Source: Oscillospiraceae bacterium
Lineage (GTDB): Bacteria; Bacillota; Clostridia; Oscillospirales; Oscillospiraceae
Assembly: GCA_017435615.1 (NCBI GenBank)
Contig: JAFSET010000098.1
Span: forward strand, 1-57,420
Length of the DNA: 57,420 nt
Reading direction: 5' to 3'
A program made the position numbers and the translations under genes. Within the stretch, counting starts at the first letter, position 1. Each line of letters starts with the position of its first letter. The notes under the pieces were generated by a model that saw only the letters and a list, made by a program, of their open reading frames with translations, was not told the DNA's origin and did no database searches. Positions 41,433-50,691 of this stretch are shown in pieces.

Positions 41433-43577
41433 ATGAAGAAAAACATCAAAAGACTCCTCTGCGGGTGGCTGTGTGTCCTTCTTCTGATGGGACTGTTTGT
41501 CTCCACCGGAAGTATTCCCGTGTCCGCCGAATCGGTGGAGGATGTTCCCTACACCAATTATACCTACTGGGAAAACGGCGGTACCAAGATCCCCGTTGCC
41601 ACCAAAGCGGTGTTTCAGGCCTTTGACACTCTGACCGGAGAGGGCTGTGGCATCGGCTCCTTTAAAGAGCTGCAGTACATGAGCGTTTATGACGGCATTT
41701 TGTATGTTTTGGACAGTGCCAACGGACGGATCGTACAGTTTGACAGCAGCTACCAGGTGATCGGACAGATCGACTCCTTTGCCTACGGTAAGGAAAATCT
41801 GACCTTTCAGGGTGCCAAGGGTATGTTCGTGGATGAAACCGGACTGTATGTGGCAGACACTTTGGGCAAGCGTGTGCTGTGCACCAAGGACGGCAAAGTA
41901 TTCCAAATCATCGAAAAACCCACCGATACGGCGGTACCCGAAACCTTCAACTTCGCGCCTACCAGGCTGATCCGTGACAGAAGCGGCTACTACTACGTTC
42001 TGTGCGAAGGCTCTTACTACGGCATGATGGTGTTTACCGAACGGTATGAATTTTGCGGCTTCTTCGGTGCCAACAGCGTGGCCTCCTCTTTAGGCGCGGC
42101 ACTGACAGGGTTCATCAGCGGCTTGTTTGAAACCGAAGAAAAGCACGCCGCCTCTGTGCAGGCACTGCCCTATACCATGCTGGATGTGTGCATCGATGCA
42201 GACGGTTTTATCACCACCATCAATGACGAAAAATGGTCTGGCCAAATCCGCAGATACGGCCTTGCCGGCACCAATATCCTGAAAAAATCCTCGGGATTTT
42301 CCTATGTCAGCACCAACAGCTTCAATTTTGCGGACAATCCGCCGGTGTACCGGGATGTGACCAGCACCTACGGCACCTACATCTACTGCGGCTTTAATGC
42401 CATCACCTGTGACCGGGACGGCTTCTACTATGTGGTAGACGGCGCCCGTGGCAGAATTTATGTGTATGATACGGACATCAATCTTCTGAGCGTGTTTGGC
42501 GGCGGCCTGAACAACGGCAATCAGTTAGGCACCTTTATTTCTCCCAGTGCGATCACCGTGTACGGCGACGATCTGCTGGTTGCGGATTTCTCCACCGGAA
42601 AGATCACTGTTTTCCGGCTGACAGATTATGGCAAGCTGTTAAAGCAGGCGGACAGTTTGACTGTCGACTGCAAGTATACCGAAGCGAAGCCCTATTGGGA
42701 GCAGGTATTTGCCCAGGATCAAAACTGTCAGCTTGCCTATAAAGGTCTTGCCAAGGCGGCCCTGGAAGAAGGCGACTACCAAACGGCTATGGAGCTTTCG
42801 GAGCTGGCCTTTGACCGGGTCACCTACGCAAAAGTCTTTGAACAGGTCCGGGATCGGTTCATTTATGATAACTTTTGGTGGATCCTGGTTCTGTGCCTGA
42901 TTGCGGTGGGAGCCCTGTCTGCCTTCATTATGATCAGCCGCCGCAGGACGATCGTTATGGTCCGGGACCGGAAGTGGAACCTTGCCCTTTCCGTGCTGAC
43001 CCATCCCATTGCGTCGTTTAACGAGATGAAGCAGAAAAAGCTGTGCTCGGTTCCCATTGCCATCGTATTTTTGGCACTGTTCTTTGTGACCTCTGTGCTG
43101 AAAACTATGTACGGCGGCTTTATGTACGGCAAGGCTGACCTCAGCCAATACAATGCGCTGATCGAGCTGGTGGGTACAGTGGGTGTTGTGCTGCTGTGGA
43201 CGGCTGCTAACTGGCTGTGCTGCTCTTTGTTCCAGGGAAAAGGCGATATGAAGGAGATCTTCTGCGTGAGCTGCTATGCGCTGATGCCGGTGATCCTGTT
43301 TAACATCGTCTATCTGGTGCTTTCCAACTTCCTGATCCCCACTGCCAATTCCGGCTTCGACATCATTTCCATGATCTGCTACGGCCTGACGGCGATCCAT
43401 CTGCTGCTGGGCATGACCATCGTCCATGACTTCTCCTTCTTTAAGTCCATGGCAATGGCAGTGCTGATTTTACTGGGCATGTTTGTGATCGCGTTTGTGA
43501 TCTTTGTGATGCTGTCCCTTTCTCAAAATCTTTTGAATTTTGTGGTTCAAATCTTCAACGAAGTAACCATGCGGTAA
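41433..43577 (+). CDS. Beta-propeller (NHL-like) protein fused to a Yip1-type membrane domain (714 aa)
   Basis: A signal peptide (~1-31) is followed by an extracellular six- or seven-bladed NHL-type propeller (~50-410). Its repeated strands include DGILYVLDSANGRIVQFD, ETGLYVADTLGKRVL and DGFYYVVDGARGRIYVYD. Residues ~415-470 look like a TPR pair (YWEQVFAQDQNCQLAYKGLAKAALEEGDYQTAMELSELA). A membrane span (~474-494), a cytoplasmic loop and four or five further spans (~530-714) resemble the Yip1 domain. This joins an external binding propeller to a membrane bundle and lies between two permease pairs. A sensory or transport-accessory role is inferred. Confidence 0.85.
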   Translation: MKKNIKRLLCGWLCVLLLMGLFVSTGSIPVSAESVEDVPYTNYTYWENGGTKIPVATKAVFQAFDTLTGEGCGIGSFKELQYMSVYDGILYVLDSANGRIVQFDSSYQVIGQIDSFAYGKENLTFQGAKGMFVDETGLYVADTLGKRVLCTKDGKVFQIIEKPTDTAVPETFNFAPTRLIRDRSGYYYVLCEGSYYGMMVFTERYEFCGFFGANSVASSLGAALTGFISGLFETEEKHAASVQALPYTMLDVCIDADGFITTINDEKWSGQIRRYGLAGTNILKKSSGFSYVSTNSFNFADNPPVYRDVTSTYGTYIYCGFNAITCDRDGFYYVVDGARGRIYVYDTDINLLSVFGGGLNNGNQLGTFISPSAITVYGDDLLVADFSTGKITVFRLTDYGKLLKQADSLTVDCKYTEAKPYWEQVFAQDQNCQLAYKGLAKAALEEGDYQTAMELSELAFDRVTYAKVFEQVRDRFIYDNFWWILVLCLIAVGALSAFIMISRRRTIVMVRDRKWNLALSVLTHPIASFNEMKQKKLCSVPIAIVFLALFFVTSVLKTMYGGFMYGKADLSQYNALIELVGTVGVVLLWTAANWLCCSLFQGKGDMKEIFCVSCYALMPVILFNIVYLVLSNFLIPTANSGFDIISMICYGLTAIHLLLGMTIVHDFSFFKSMAMAVLILLGMFVIAFVIFVMLSLSQNLLNFVVQIFNEVTMR

Positions 43578-43590
43578 GGAGGCGTAAGAG

Positions 43591-45792
43591 ATGAAATTAA
43601 AAAGATGTCTTGCGCTGCTTCTGCTGGCAGCCATGGTGACAGGGTTGCTCGGCGCTTGCTCCGCAGATACTCAGACCAGCTCTTTGAGAGGCTTTTCCAT
43701 GCCGGAACAGCTCAAGACCATCAAGTCCGGCGTTGTGGCGGAAAATGACCGCATGCGCCTGAGCTGGGACCTGGACACGGTCAGCCTGCAGCTACAGGAT
43801 ACTGCCACCGGGGAAATCTGGTCTACCATTCCTTACAGTTATTTGCAGAGCGAAAAAACCGGCAATAACTATGTACAAAACGGCCTGCGCTCGTCTTTGT
43901 ATATCACCTATGAGGACGGCGAAAAGCACGTGGAGATGGAACAAAATTCCTTCCGCCACGCCCAGTATATTACCGCCCAAAGCATAGAGGGCGGCGTACA
44001 GCTTACGTACTACTTTGCAGACGCCGAAATATCCGTGCCGGTGAAATATACCCTGGAGGAAGACGGTTTGACCGCAACGGTGGATGTAGCGAACATTACC
44101 GAGGGAACATACAAAATTTTGTCTGTATCGGTGCTGCCCTTCTTCTGCAGCGCGGAAAACACGGCGGATAATTACCTGTTTGTCCCCAGCGGCAGCGGCG
44201 CGCTGATGATGACAGATGACACCCAGCGCGGCACCCGCAGATACTCCGAGCCGGTATACGGCACGGATGCCTCCGCTACCCCCGTATTCTGCAATACCGC
44301 GCAGAACACTGTGCGCCTGCCGGTGTTTGGTGCCAAAAACGGCAAAAACGCTATGCTGGCGATGATCACCTCCGGTGCGGAAATGGCTACCGTCAACGCT
44401 GTAGCCGGTGACGCGCAGTATGGAGTTTCCGCAGCCTACGCCACATTTGCTTTACGCGGACTGGCCACCACCTATACCGGCAATAGCTGGGGCGGTGCCA
44501 ATGCGGTCAAGCAGTACAGTGCCGATGTGGTCAATGTAAACCCCAGTGTCCGTTATGTGCTGCTGGACGAAAAGAACAATGACTACAACGCAATGGCGGC
44601 GGCATACCGGTCCTATCTGAAGGAAACGGCAGGCTTGCAGGAAGGAATCGGCACACCGGATCTGATGCTGAGCATATTGGGCGGCGTGCCGGTCCGAAAG
44701 CTGTTTATGGGCGTTCCCTACGAGACCATGTCCGTGATGACCTCCTTTGCAGATGTGCAAACCATTCTTTCGGATATTCGGACCCAAACCGGCGCTTCCA
44801 TTGCGGTCAATCTCAAGGGCTTCGGCAGCACCGGCCTGGAAGCCGGCGCGCTGGGCGGCGGTTTCAAAGCCGACTCTGCCTTTGGCGGTCAAAAAGCATT
44901 AAGCAAGTTGACAGATTGGTGTGAAAGCAACCAAATCGACAGCTTTTTTGACTACGACCTGGTGTTCTACCGGCAGTCCGGCAACGGATTTTCTGTCCGG
45001 GAGTCTGCCATAAGCGCAGCCCTGATCCGGGCAACCTATTACGATTACGATATTGTGACCCATCAGCAAACCGGAGAGGAAATGTACCTTGCCAACCGCT
45101 ACACCATGGCAAAATCCGCAAAAAAAGTGGCAGAGCTTGCCAACAAGCTGGGTACCACCGGCACGGGCATTTCCACACTCTCCAACACGGCCTATTCGGA
45201 CTACAATTCCAGAAACTATTACTGCATGGCCCATATGTCCGACGATGTGCAGCGGATGATCGACGGGCTGCACGCTGCAGGCTTGAAGGCCTTCGGTGAG
45301 CAGGCCAACGTCTACGCCGCCGTAAAGCTGGATTATATTTACGACACGCCTACAAAATCCTCCGGTTTCTTTGCCCTGGATGTGGATATTCCCTTCTATC
45401 AGATGGTATTCAAAGGCTCTGTGGGTCTTTCCGGCGGTGCGATCAACCTGGCCCAGGATCCGAAAACCGAGTTTTTGAAGACCGTTGCCACCGGCTGCTC
45501 TTTGGGCTACACCCTGTGCGGCAGTGCCGAGCAGGATGTGATTTTGGGCCACCACAGCGCGGTGGGTTCCGGCATCTACACCGGTCTTTCCCCGCAGATC
45601 GCAGAGTATATGGCACAGGCCCAGCCCTTGCTGGAGCAGGTGCGTACCGCATCGATCGTTTCTTATGAAAAGAATGGCGATGTGTCCAAGACGGTGTTTG
45701 ACAACGGTGTGGTGGTGTATGTAAACTACGGCCTTACCGCTGAGCAGACAGAGCTGGGCAAGCTGGATGCCATGTCTTTTCGGTTTGATTAA
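43591..45792 (+). CDS. DUF5696-type lipoprotein, possible glycosidase (733 aa)
   Basis: The signal peptide ends in a lipobox (LLGAC, Cys23). Residues ~50-330 are beta-rich and recall a galactose-mutarotase-like supersandwich (MRLSWDLDTVSLQLQDTATG). Residues ~350-640 alternate strands and helices like a (beta/alpha)8 barrel: SIAVNLKGFGSTG, SFFDYDLVFYR, DVDIPFYQMVFKG. The end is a small beta domain (VSKTVFDNGVVVYVNYG). This layout matches the uncharacterised DUF5696 family and recalls GH31/GH36/GH101-like enzymes, but catalytic residues are not identified. It sits between the propeller/Yip1 gene and the second permease pair, 13 bp from the former. Confidence 0.75.
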   Translation: MKLKRCLALLLLAAMVTGLLGACSADTQTSSLRGFSMPEQLKTIKSGVVAENDRMRLSWDLDTVSLQLQDTATGEIWSTIPYSYLQSEKTGNNYVQNGLRSSLYITYEDGEKHVEMEQNSFRHAQYITAQSIEGGVQLTYYFADAEISVPVKYTLEEDGLTATVDVANITEGTYKILSVSVLPFFCSAENTADNYLFVPSGSGALMMTDDTQRGTRRYSEPVYGTDASATPVFCNTAQNTVRLPVFGAKNGKNAMLAMITSGAEMATVNAVAGDAQYGVSAAYATFALRGLATTYTGNSWGGANAVKQYSADVVNVNPSVRYVLLDEKNNDYNAMAAAYRSYLKETAGLQEGIGTPDLMLSILGGVPVRKLFMGVPYETMSVMTSFADVQTILSDIRTQTGASIAVNLKGFGSTGLEAGALGGGFKADSAFGGQKALSKLTDWCESNQIDSFFDYDLVFYRQSGNGFSVRESAISAALIRATYYDYDIVTHQQTGEEMYLANRYTMAKSAKKVAELANKLGTTGTGISTLSNTAYSDYNSRNYYCMAHMSDDVQRMIDGLHAAGLKAFGEQANVYAAVKLDYIYDTPTKSSGFFALDVDIPFYQMVFKGSVGLSGGAINLAQDPKTEFLKTVATGCSLGYTLCGSAEQDVILGHHSAVGSGIYTGLSPQIAEYMAQAQPLLEQVRTASIVSYEKNGDVSKTVFDNGVVVYVNYGLTAEQTELGKLDAMSFRFD

Positions 45793-45807
45793 AGGAAAGG
45801 AGCAAGG

Positions 45808-46722
45808 ATGATGAAATTTCTTCAGCGCAGACCGTCTGTGGAGCGGAAGAAGAACCGCAACGGATTTCTGTTTTGTCTGCCGTGGTGTATCGGTTTTTTG
45901 CTCTTCTTCTTTATTCCCCTGATTCAGTCCATCGCCTTCTCCTTTTCCAAGGTTTCGGTGACCACCTCAGGCTTTGAGCTGGACTTTGTGGGACTGGAAA
46001 ACTACTACTATATTCTGTTCCAGTCCCCTGAGTATGTGGATAATCTGCTGGATACCCTGACCACCTTCGGTCAGCAAATTCCCATTATCTTTGTGTTAAG
46101 CCTGATCATTGCCATGATCCTCAATTCCAAATTTAAAGGCAGGACCTTTTTCCGGTCTTTGTACTTTATTCCTGTGATCATCGCAACCGGTGTGGTTATG
46201 AGATACCTCTCCGGCAGCGTGGCTTTGCAGAGCATGCAAGGCTCCGCAGGTGATTTGGAAACAGCTTATACCGGCACTATGGTGAATTTTCAGCAATTTT
46301 TCGAGCAAATGGGTATTCCGGAGTCCGTTTCTTCCATGGTCTTCCGGTACGTCAATGACATCTTCAACCTGATTTGGCAGTGCGGCGTACATATCATTCT
46401 GTTTATTTCAGGCTTGCAAGCCATTCCCCAATCTTTGTATGAGGTCTCTAAGGTGGAAGGTGCCACAAAGTGGGAGGAGTTTTGGTTTGTCACCATTCCC
46501 TGTCTTGGCAATACCATTGTGCTGGTGATCGTTTATTCTGTGATCGAATTTTGTGTCAGCACCGGCAATGCGGTCATCCAGCAGGCCTATACGGTGCTGC
46601 AAAAGCAGCAGATCTACCACATCAGTGCGGCAATGCTTTGGCTGTACTTTTTGATCGTTGCCTGTATGATCGGCTTGATCTTCTATCTGTTTAACCGTCT
46701 GTGTCTGAAAAAGTGGCAGTAA
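45808..46722 (+). CDS. Sugar ABC transporter permease, MalF type, second pair (304 aa)
   Basis: Six spans follow a basic N-terminus (MMKFLQRRPSVERKKNRNGF). The EAA-type loop reads YEVSKVEGATKWEEFWFVTIPCLG, with Val-Ser-Lys replacing the usual Ala-Ala residues, so it departs from the consensus. The ATG at 45808 follows AAAGGAG; ATG 45811 is equally possible. A loop between spans 3 and 4 (~145-180) is longer than usual. It is paired with the MalG-type gene 12 bp downstream. Confidence 0.92.
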   Translation: MMKFLQRRPSVERKKNRNGFLFCLPWCIGFLLFFFIPLIQSIAFSFSKVSVTTSGFELDFVGLENYYYILFQSPEYVDNLLDTLTTFGQQIPIIFVLSLIIAMILNSKFKGRTFFRSLYFIPVIIATGVVMRYLSGSVALQSMQGSAGDLETAYTGTMVNFQQFFEQMGIPESVSSMVFRYVNDIFNLIWQCGVHIILFISGLQAIPQSLYEVSKVEGATKWEEFWFVTIPCLGNTIVLVIVYSVIEFCVSTGNAVIQQAYTVLQKQQIYHISAAMLWLYFLIVACMIGLIFYLFNRLCLKKWQ

Positions 46723-46734
46723 GGAGGGGGCAAT

Positions 46735-47718
46735 ATGAACTTGTTTCAAAAATCTAACCGCCCGGCCGTAGACCGGTCTACCGCGAGACTGATGTTTCGC
46801 TACCGGGCAACCAATTTTTTGGTTTCCTTCTTCCGCTACGCATTTCTGATCTGTATCGGCTACATTATCATTATGCAGCTTCTGTTCGTGGTCAGCTATG
46901 CCTTTCGTCCGGAAAGTCAGATCGACGATCCCAGCGTAGTATGGATCCCCCGCAGCCTGACCCTGGAAAATTTCAAGATTGCCATTGAGGCAATGGATTA
47001 TTTCCGGGCCCTGGGTACCACCATGGGCGTGCAGGTCCTCAGCGGTCTGATCGAGGTATTTAGCTGTTCGCTGGTTGCCTACGGCATTGCACGCTTCCGC
47101 TTCAAGGGCAGAAATCTGATCTTCTTCCTGGCCATTGCCATGATCATGATCCCACCGCAGATGACGGCGGTCCCCATGAGCCTGAACTTTGCCCATTTTG
47201 ATGTGTTTGGAATTCTTGGCCTGATTGGCAAGATCATCGGCAAGGATATCCGGCCGAACCTGCTGGACACAGGCTTTACCTTCTGGCTGCCGTCTTTGTT
47301 CGGCGTTGGCCTGCGTTCCGGTCTGTTTGTGTTTATTTACCGCCAATTCTTCAAAGGTCTGCCCAAGGAGCTGGAGGAGGCCGCCTATATCGACGGCGCC
47401 AATCCTCTGACTACCTACATCCGGGTGATCCTGCCTTCTTCCGGTGTGGCAATGCTGACGGTTTCCATCTTCTCCATTGTTTGGCACTGGAACGACTATT
47501 ATCTTTCTGTTCTGTATTTCAGCTCCAATTACCCCTTGTCGGTTATGCTGGATCAGATCAACAGCAACATTTTTAATACCACCGGCATTTTGGCCGGCGG
47601 TGCGGATGGCGCTGCCATGGCAGGTGTGTTTTTGTTCATCCTGCCGCCGCTGATCATGTATATGATCCTGCAGCGCAAGTTTATCGCCAGCATCGACCGT
47701 GTTGGCATCGTTGGTTGA
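46735..47718 (+). CDS. Sugar ABC transporter permease, MalG type, second pair (327 aa)
   Basis: This is a MalG-type permease with six spans. The EAA loop reads EEAAYIDGANPLTTYIRVILPSSG, close to consensus. At 327 residues it is longer than the first pair's 288, with extra sequence around ~150-185 (FGILGLIGKIIGKDIRPNLL). It ends the transport block; a strong hairpin follows within 15 bp. The ATG at 46735 follows AAGGAGGGGG. Confidence 0.92.
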   Translation: MNLFQKSNRPAVDRSTARLMFRYRATNFLVSFFRYAFLICIGYIIIMQLLFVVSYAFRPESQIDDPSVVWIPRSLTLENFKIAIEAMDYFRALGTTMGVQVLSGLIEVFSCSLVAYGIARFRFKGRNLIFFLAIAMIMIPPQMTAVPMSLNFAHFDVFGILGLIGKIIGKDIRPNLLDTGFTFWLPSLFGVGLRSGLFVFIYRQFFKGLPKELEEAAYIDGANPLTTYIRVILPSSGVAMLTVSIFSIVWHWNDYYLSVLYFSSNYPLSVMLDQINSNIFNTTGILAGGADGAAMAGVFLFILPPLIMYMILQRKFIASIDRVGIVG

Positions 47719-47730
47719 TATAAAAGAATT

Positions 47731-47758
47731 GTGGGTGCGGTGGCCCCACCGCACCCAC
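47731..47758 (+). repeat. GTGGGTGCGG stem-loop, copy 2
   Basis: GTGGGTGCGGTGG (47731-47743) pairs perfectly with CCACCGCACCCAC (47746-47758). The arm core matches the hairpin at 36805-36832. The two hairpins bound the transport block 36867-47718. There is no T-run, so full termination is doubtful. Confidence 0.75.
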
Positions 47759-47779
47759 ACAATAAACTTGAATGATTGG

Positions 47780-47794
47780 ATACTCGTTGAGTAT
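47780..47794 (+). promoter_or_regulatory. Dyad upstream of the GH2 gene
   Basis: ATACTC-GTT-GAGTAT is a perfect 6-bp dyad, 37 bp before the GH2 start. TTGAAT (47769-47774) and TATGTT (47793-47798) could form a weak internal promoter around it, which would allow separate control of the enzyme genes. Confidence 0.45.
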
Positions 47795-47830
47795 GTTTCC
47801 ATATAACGCTCTGTTGAGGAGGTCAATACA

Positions 47831-50665
47831 ATGCGCGTTTATGAGGATATCCTGAAGACCAGTGAAAACCGGCTGCCCCAGCGTGCTTATTATATTCCTC
47901 AGGGAAAGGCGGAGTATATGCTGCTGAATGGGCAGTGGCGGTTTGCCTATTATCCCTGTGATATCGATGTTCCGGAGGTGATCACCCAATGGGACAGCGT
48001 AAGCGTTCCGTCCTGCTGGCAGCTTTTGGGGTATGAAAATCCCAATTATACCAATATCAATTATCCCTACCCCTGTGACATGCCCTATGTCCCGGATGCC
48101 AATCCCTGCGGTGTTTATGAACGGGAATTTCGGCTGGAGTCCCTTTGGGGCCGGGTCTACTATGTTTTGGAGGGTGTTTCTTCCTGCGCCTTTGTATATG
48201 TAAACGGCAAGTATGTGGGTTTTACCCAGGGAAGCCATTTGCAGGCAGAGTTTGACATTACACCCTATGTTGTACAGGGCACAAACACCCTGCGTGTGAA
48301 GGTCCTCAAATGGTGCTGCGGAAGCTACCTGGAGGATCAGGACTTCTTCCGGTTTAACGGCATTTTCCGGGATACCTATCTGCTGCAGCGTCCGGAAGAT
48401 CACCTGACTGACATCAGCGTTTGGACGAAGGAAAACACGATCTGCGTTCAGGCGGATAAGCCGGCAGATATTGCGGTTTTCGATGCAGACGGCGTGCGCC
48501 TTGCCTTTGCCGCGGCGCAGGATAATGCGGCTTTTGCGCTCGACAATGTCATTGCCTGGAATCCGGAAAAGCCCTATCTTTACACGGTGAAGCTAACCTA
48601 TAACGGTGAAGTCATCACCCAGAAAACAGGCTTCCGCACAGTGGAAGTATCTGACAAATGCGAGCTTTTGATCAACGGAACGCCTGTCAAGCTGCGTGGC
48701 GTGAACCACCACGATACAGACCCTGTCAACGGCTGGTGTCAGACAGAGCAGCAGCTTCGCCGGGATCTGGAGCTGATGAAAAAGCTGAATATCAATTGTG
48801 TCCGTACCTCCCACTACCCACCGAGTCCTACATTCCTGGATATGTGTGATGAAATGGGTTTTTATGTGATTTTGGAAACGGACATCGAGACCCACGGTAT
48901 TTTGCGGCGCTACGCCAATGTGGCCTACCGGTTTGATGTGGACAGTGAAGACTGGCCCGGAACAAATCCAAGCTGGCGGAAAGAGCATTTGGAGCGGATG
49001 GAGCGGGCTGTAAACCGTGATAAAAACCATTGCAGCATCATTATGTGGTCCACAGGCAACGAAAGCGGCCACGGTCCCAACCATGAGGCCATGATCGATT
49101 GGCTCCACAGCCTGAACGACGGCAGACTGGTTCACTGCGAGGATGCCTCCCGGAAGGGTGACTACAGCCGTGCGGATGTGATCTCCAATATGTACCACGA
49201 TGTGCAGAAGCTGCAGAAGATGGCACAGGATCCGGAAATCCGCCGGCCGATCATGCTTTGCGAGTATGCCCACGCTATGGGCAACGGACCCGGTGATGTG
49301 TGGGATTATAATGAGGTATTTCATCAGCACCCCAATATCATCGGCGGCTGCGTTTGGGAATGGGCGGATCACACGGTGGTGGTGGATGGCGTCCAGCGCT
49401 ACGGCGGAGATTTTGACGGGGAGCTGACCCACGATGAAAACTTCTGCTGTGACGGTATGGTGTTTTCCGACCGCAGCTTAAAAGCCGGATCCTATGAAGT
49501 AAAGGCGGCTTACCAGCCTATGCACACAGAGCTTTGCGGCAATGTGCTGAAAATAACCAACCGCTACGATTTTACAGACCTTTCCGAATGTGAGCTGTGC
49601 TGCTCTGTGGCCGCTGACGGGAAGACCATTTGGAAGGAAACCTTCCGTATTTCCCTTGCGCCCCACGAAACCGCGGAAATCCCGCTGGATTTTGAAAACT
49701 ATCCCTGTAGCTATGCGGTCTACCTGACCTGCACCCTGGTAAATAGTGGCGAGGATGTTGCAGTGACTCAGCACAAGCTTTCCGAAAGCCGTCCGGCACC
49801 GGTGGCAACGGAGCCTGCCTTTATGGAAGAAAAGCCCTATGAGGTCATTTTCTCAGGGGAGGGCTTCCGCTATGTGTTTTCCAAGCAGTTCGGAACCTTT
49901 ACATCCCTGGCGGTCGATGGGCAGGAGCAGCTTTCCGAACCGGTCAGACTAACGGTTTGGCGTGCGCCTACCGACAATGACAAGAATATTAAAGTTTATT
50001 GGGGCAGCTATAACATCTGGCAGGGCGAAAACTTCGACAAGCTGTTTTCCAAGGTATATGCCTGCACTGTGACAGATAGCGGTGTCCGGGTAGAGGCCTC
50101 CCTGGCCGGTGTATCCAGAAAGCCGTTTTTCCGGTATGCCTTGCAGGTGAATGTGAACTGCGACGGTGTGATCTCGGTTGATCTGCAAGGAGCGGTCCGT
50201 GAGAAGGTGGTATATCTTCCCCGGTTGGGCTTTGAATTTACCTTGCCGGAGGAAAATATGAAATTCCGCTACTATGGCTGCGGACCGTTGGAAAGCTACT
50301 GCGACCTGCGCCACGGCAGCACAGTGGGCATGTACGAAAGCACCGCGCAAGCGGAGTATGTGCCTTATGTGCGGCCCCAGGAGCACGGCAGCCATGTGGA
50401 TGTCAGGATGCTTCAGATCGGCAAGCTGCGCTTTGAAAGCGACAGTGCTTTCTGCTGCAATGTCTCTGCTTTCAGCACAGAGGCCATCGATCAGGCGGAG
50501 CACACAGACGAGCTGCTCAGTGACAGCAAAACCCATCTGCGGATCGATTATAAAGCTTCCGGCATCGGTTCTGCTTCCTGCGGACCGGAGCTGATGGAAC
50601 AATATCGGCTGTCTGAACAAAACATTAGATTTGGATTTACCATTTCCCCCACAGGACGAAAGTAA
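47831..50665 (+). CDS. GH2 family beta-galactosidase (944 aa, cytoplasmic)
   Basis: This is a LacZ-type glycoside hydrolase with sugar-binding, Ig-like, barrel and C-terminal small-chain domains. The acid/base is Glu ~410 in WSTGNESGHG and the nucleophile is Glu ~477 in LCEYAHAMGN. The VWRAPTDND motif of the C-terminal beta-galactosidase domain is near residue 710. There is no signal peptide, so it hydrolyses imported beta-galactosides or related sugars in the cytoplasm. It is slightly shorter than E. coli LacZ (~1023). The ATG at 47831 follows TGAGGAGG. It opens the enzyme segment of the locus. Confidence 0.93.
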   Translation: MRVYEDILKTSENRLPQRAYYIPQGKAEYMLLNGQWRFAYYPCDIDVPEVITQWDSVSVPSCWQLLGYENPNYTNINYPYPCDMPYVPDANPCGVYEREFRLESLWGRVYYVLEGVSSCAFVYVNGKYVGFTQGSHLQAEFDITPYVVQGTNTLRVKVLKWCCGSYLEDQDFFRFNGIFRDTYLLQRPEDHLTDISVWTKENTICVQADKPADIAVFDADGVRLAFAAAQDNAAFALDNVIAWNPEKPYLYTVKLTYNGEVITQKTGFRTVEVSDKCELLINGTPVKLRGVNHHDTDPVNGWCQTEQQLRRDLELMKKLNINCVRTSHYPPSPTFLDMCDEMGFYVILETDIETHGILRRYANVAYRFDVDSEDWPGTNPSWRKEHLERMERAVNRDKNHCSIIMWSTGNESGHGPNHEAMIDWLHSLNDGRLVHCEDASRKGDYSRADVISNMYHDVQKLQKMAQDPEIRRPIMLCEYAHAMGNGPGDVWDYNEVFHQHPNIIGGCVWEWADHTVVVDGVQRYGGDFDGELTHDENFCCDGMVFSDRSLKAGSYEVKAAYQPMHTELCGNVLKITNRYDFTDLSECELCCSVAADGKTIWKETFRISLAPHETAEIPLDFENYPCSYAVYLTCTLVNSGEDVAVTQHKLSESRPAPVATEPAFMEEKPYEVIFSGEGFRYVFSKQFGTFTSLAVDGQEQLSEPVRLTVWRAPTDNDKNIKVYWGSYNIWQGENFDKLFSKVYACTVTDSGVRVEASLAGVSRKPFFRYALQVNVNCDGVISVDLQGAVREKVVYLPRLGFEFTLPEENMKFRYYGCGPLESYCDLRHGSTVGMYESTAQAEYVPYVRPQEHGSHVDVRMLQIGKLRFESDSAFCCNVSAFSTEAIDQAEHTDELLSDSKTHLRIDYKASGIGSASCGPELMEQYRLSEQNIRFGFTISPTGRK

Positions 50666-50691
50666 ACGATACAGTATAAAGAGGCAACAAC

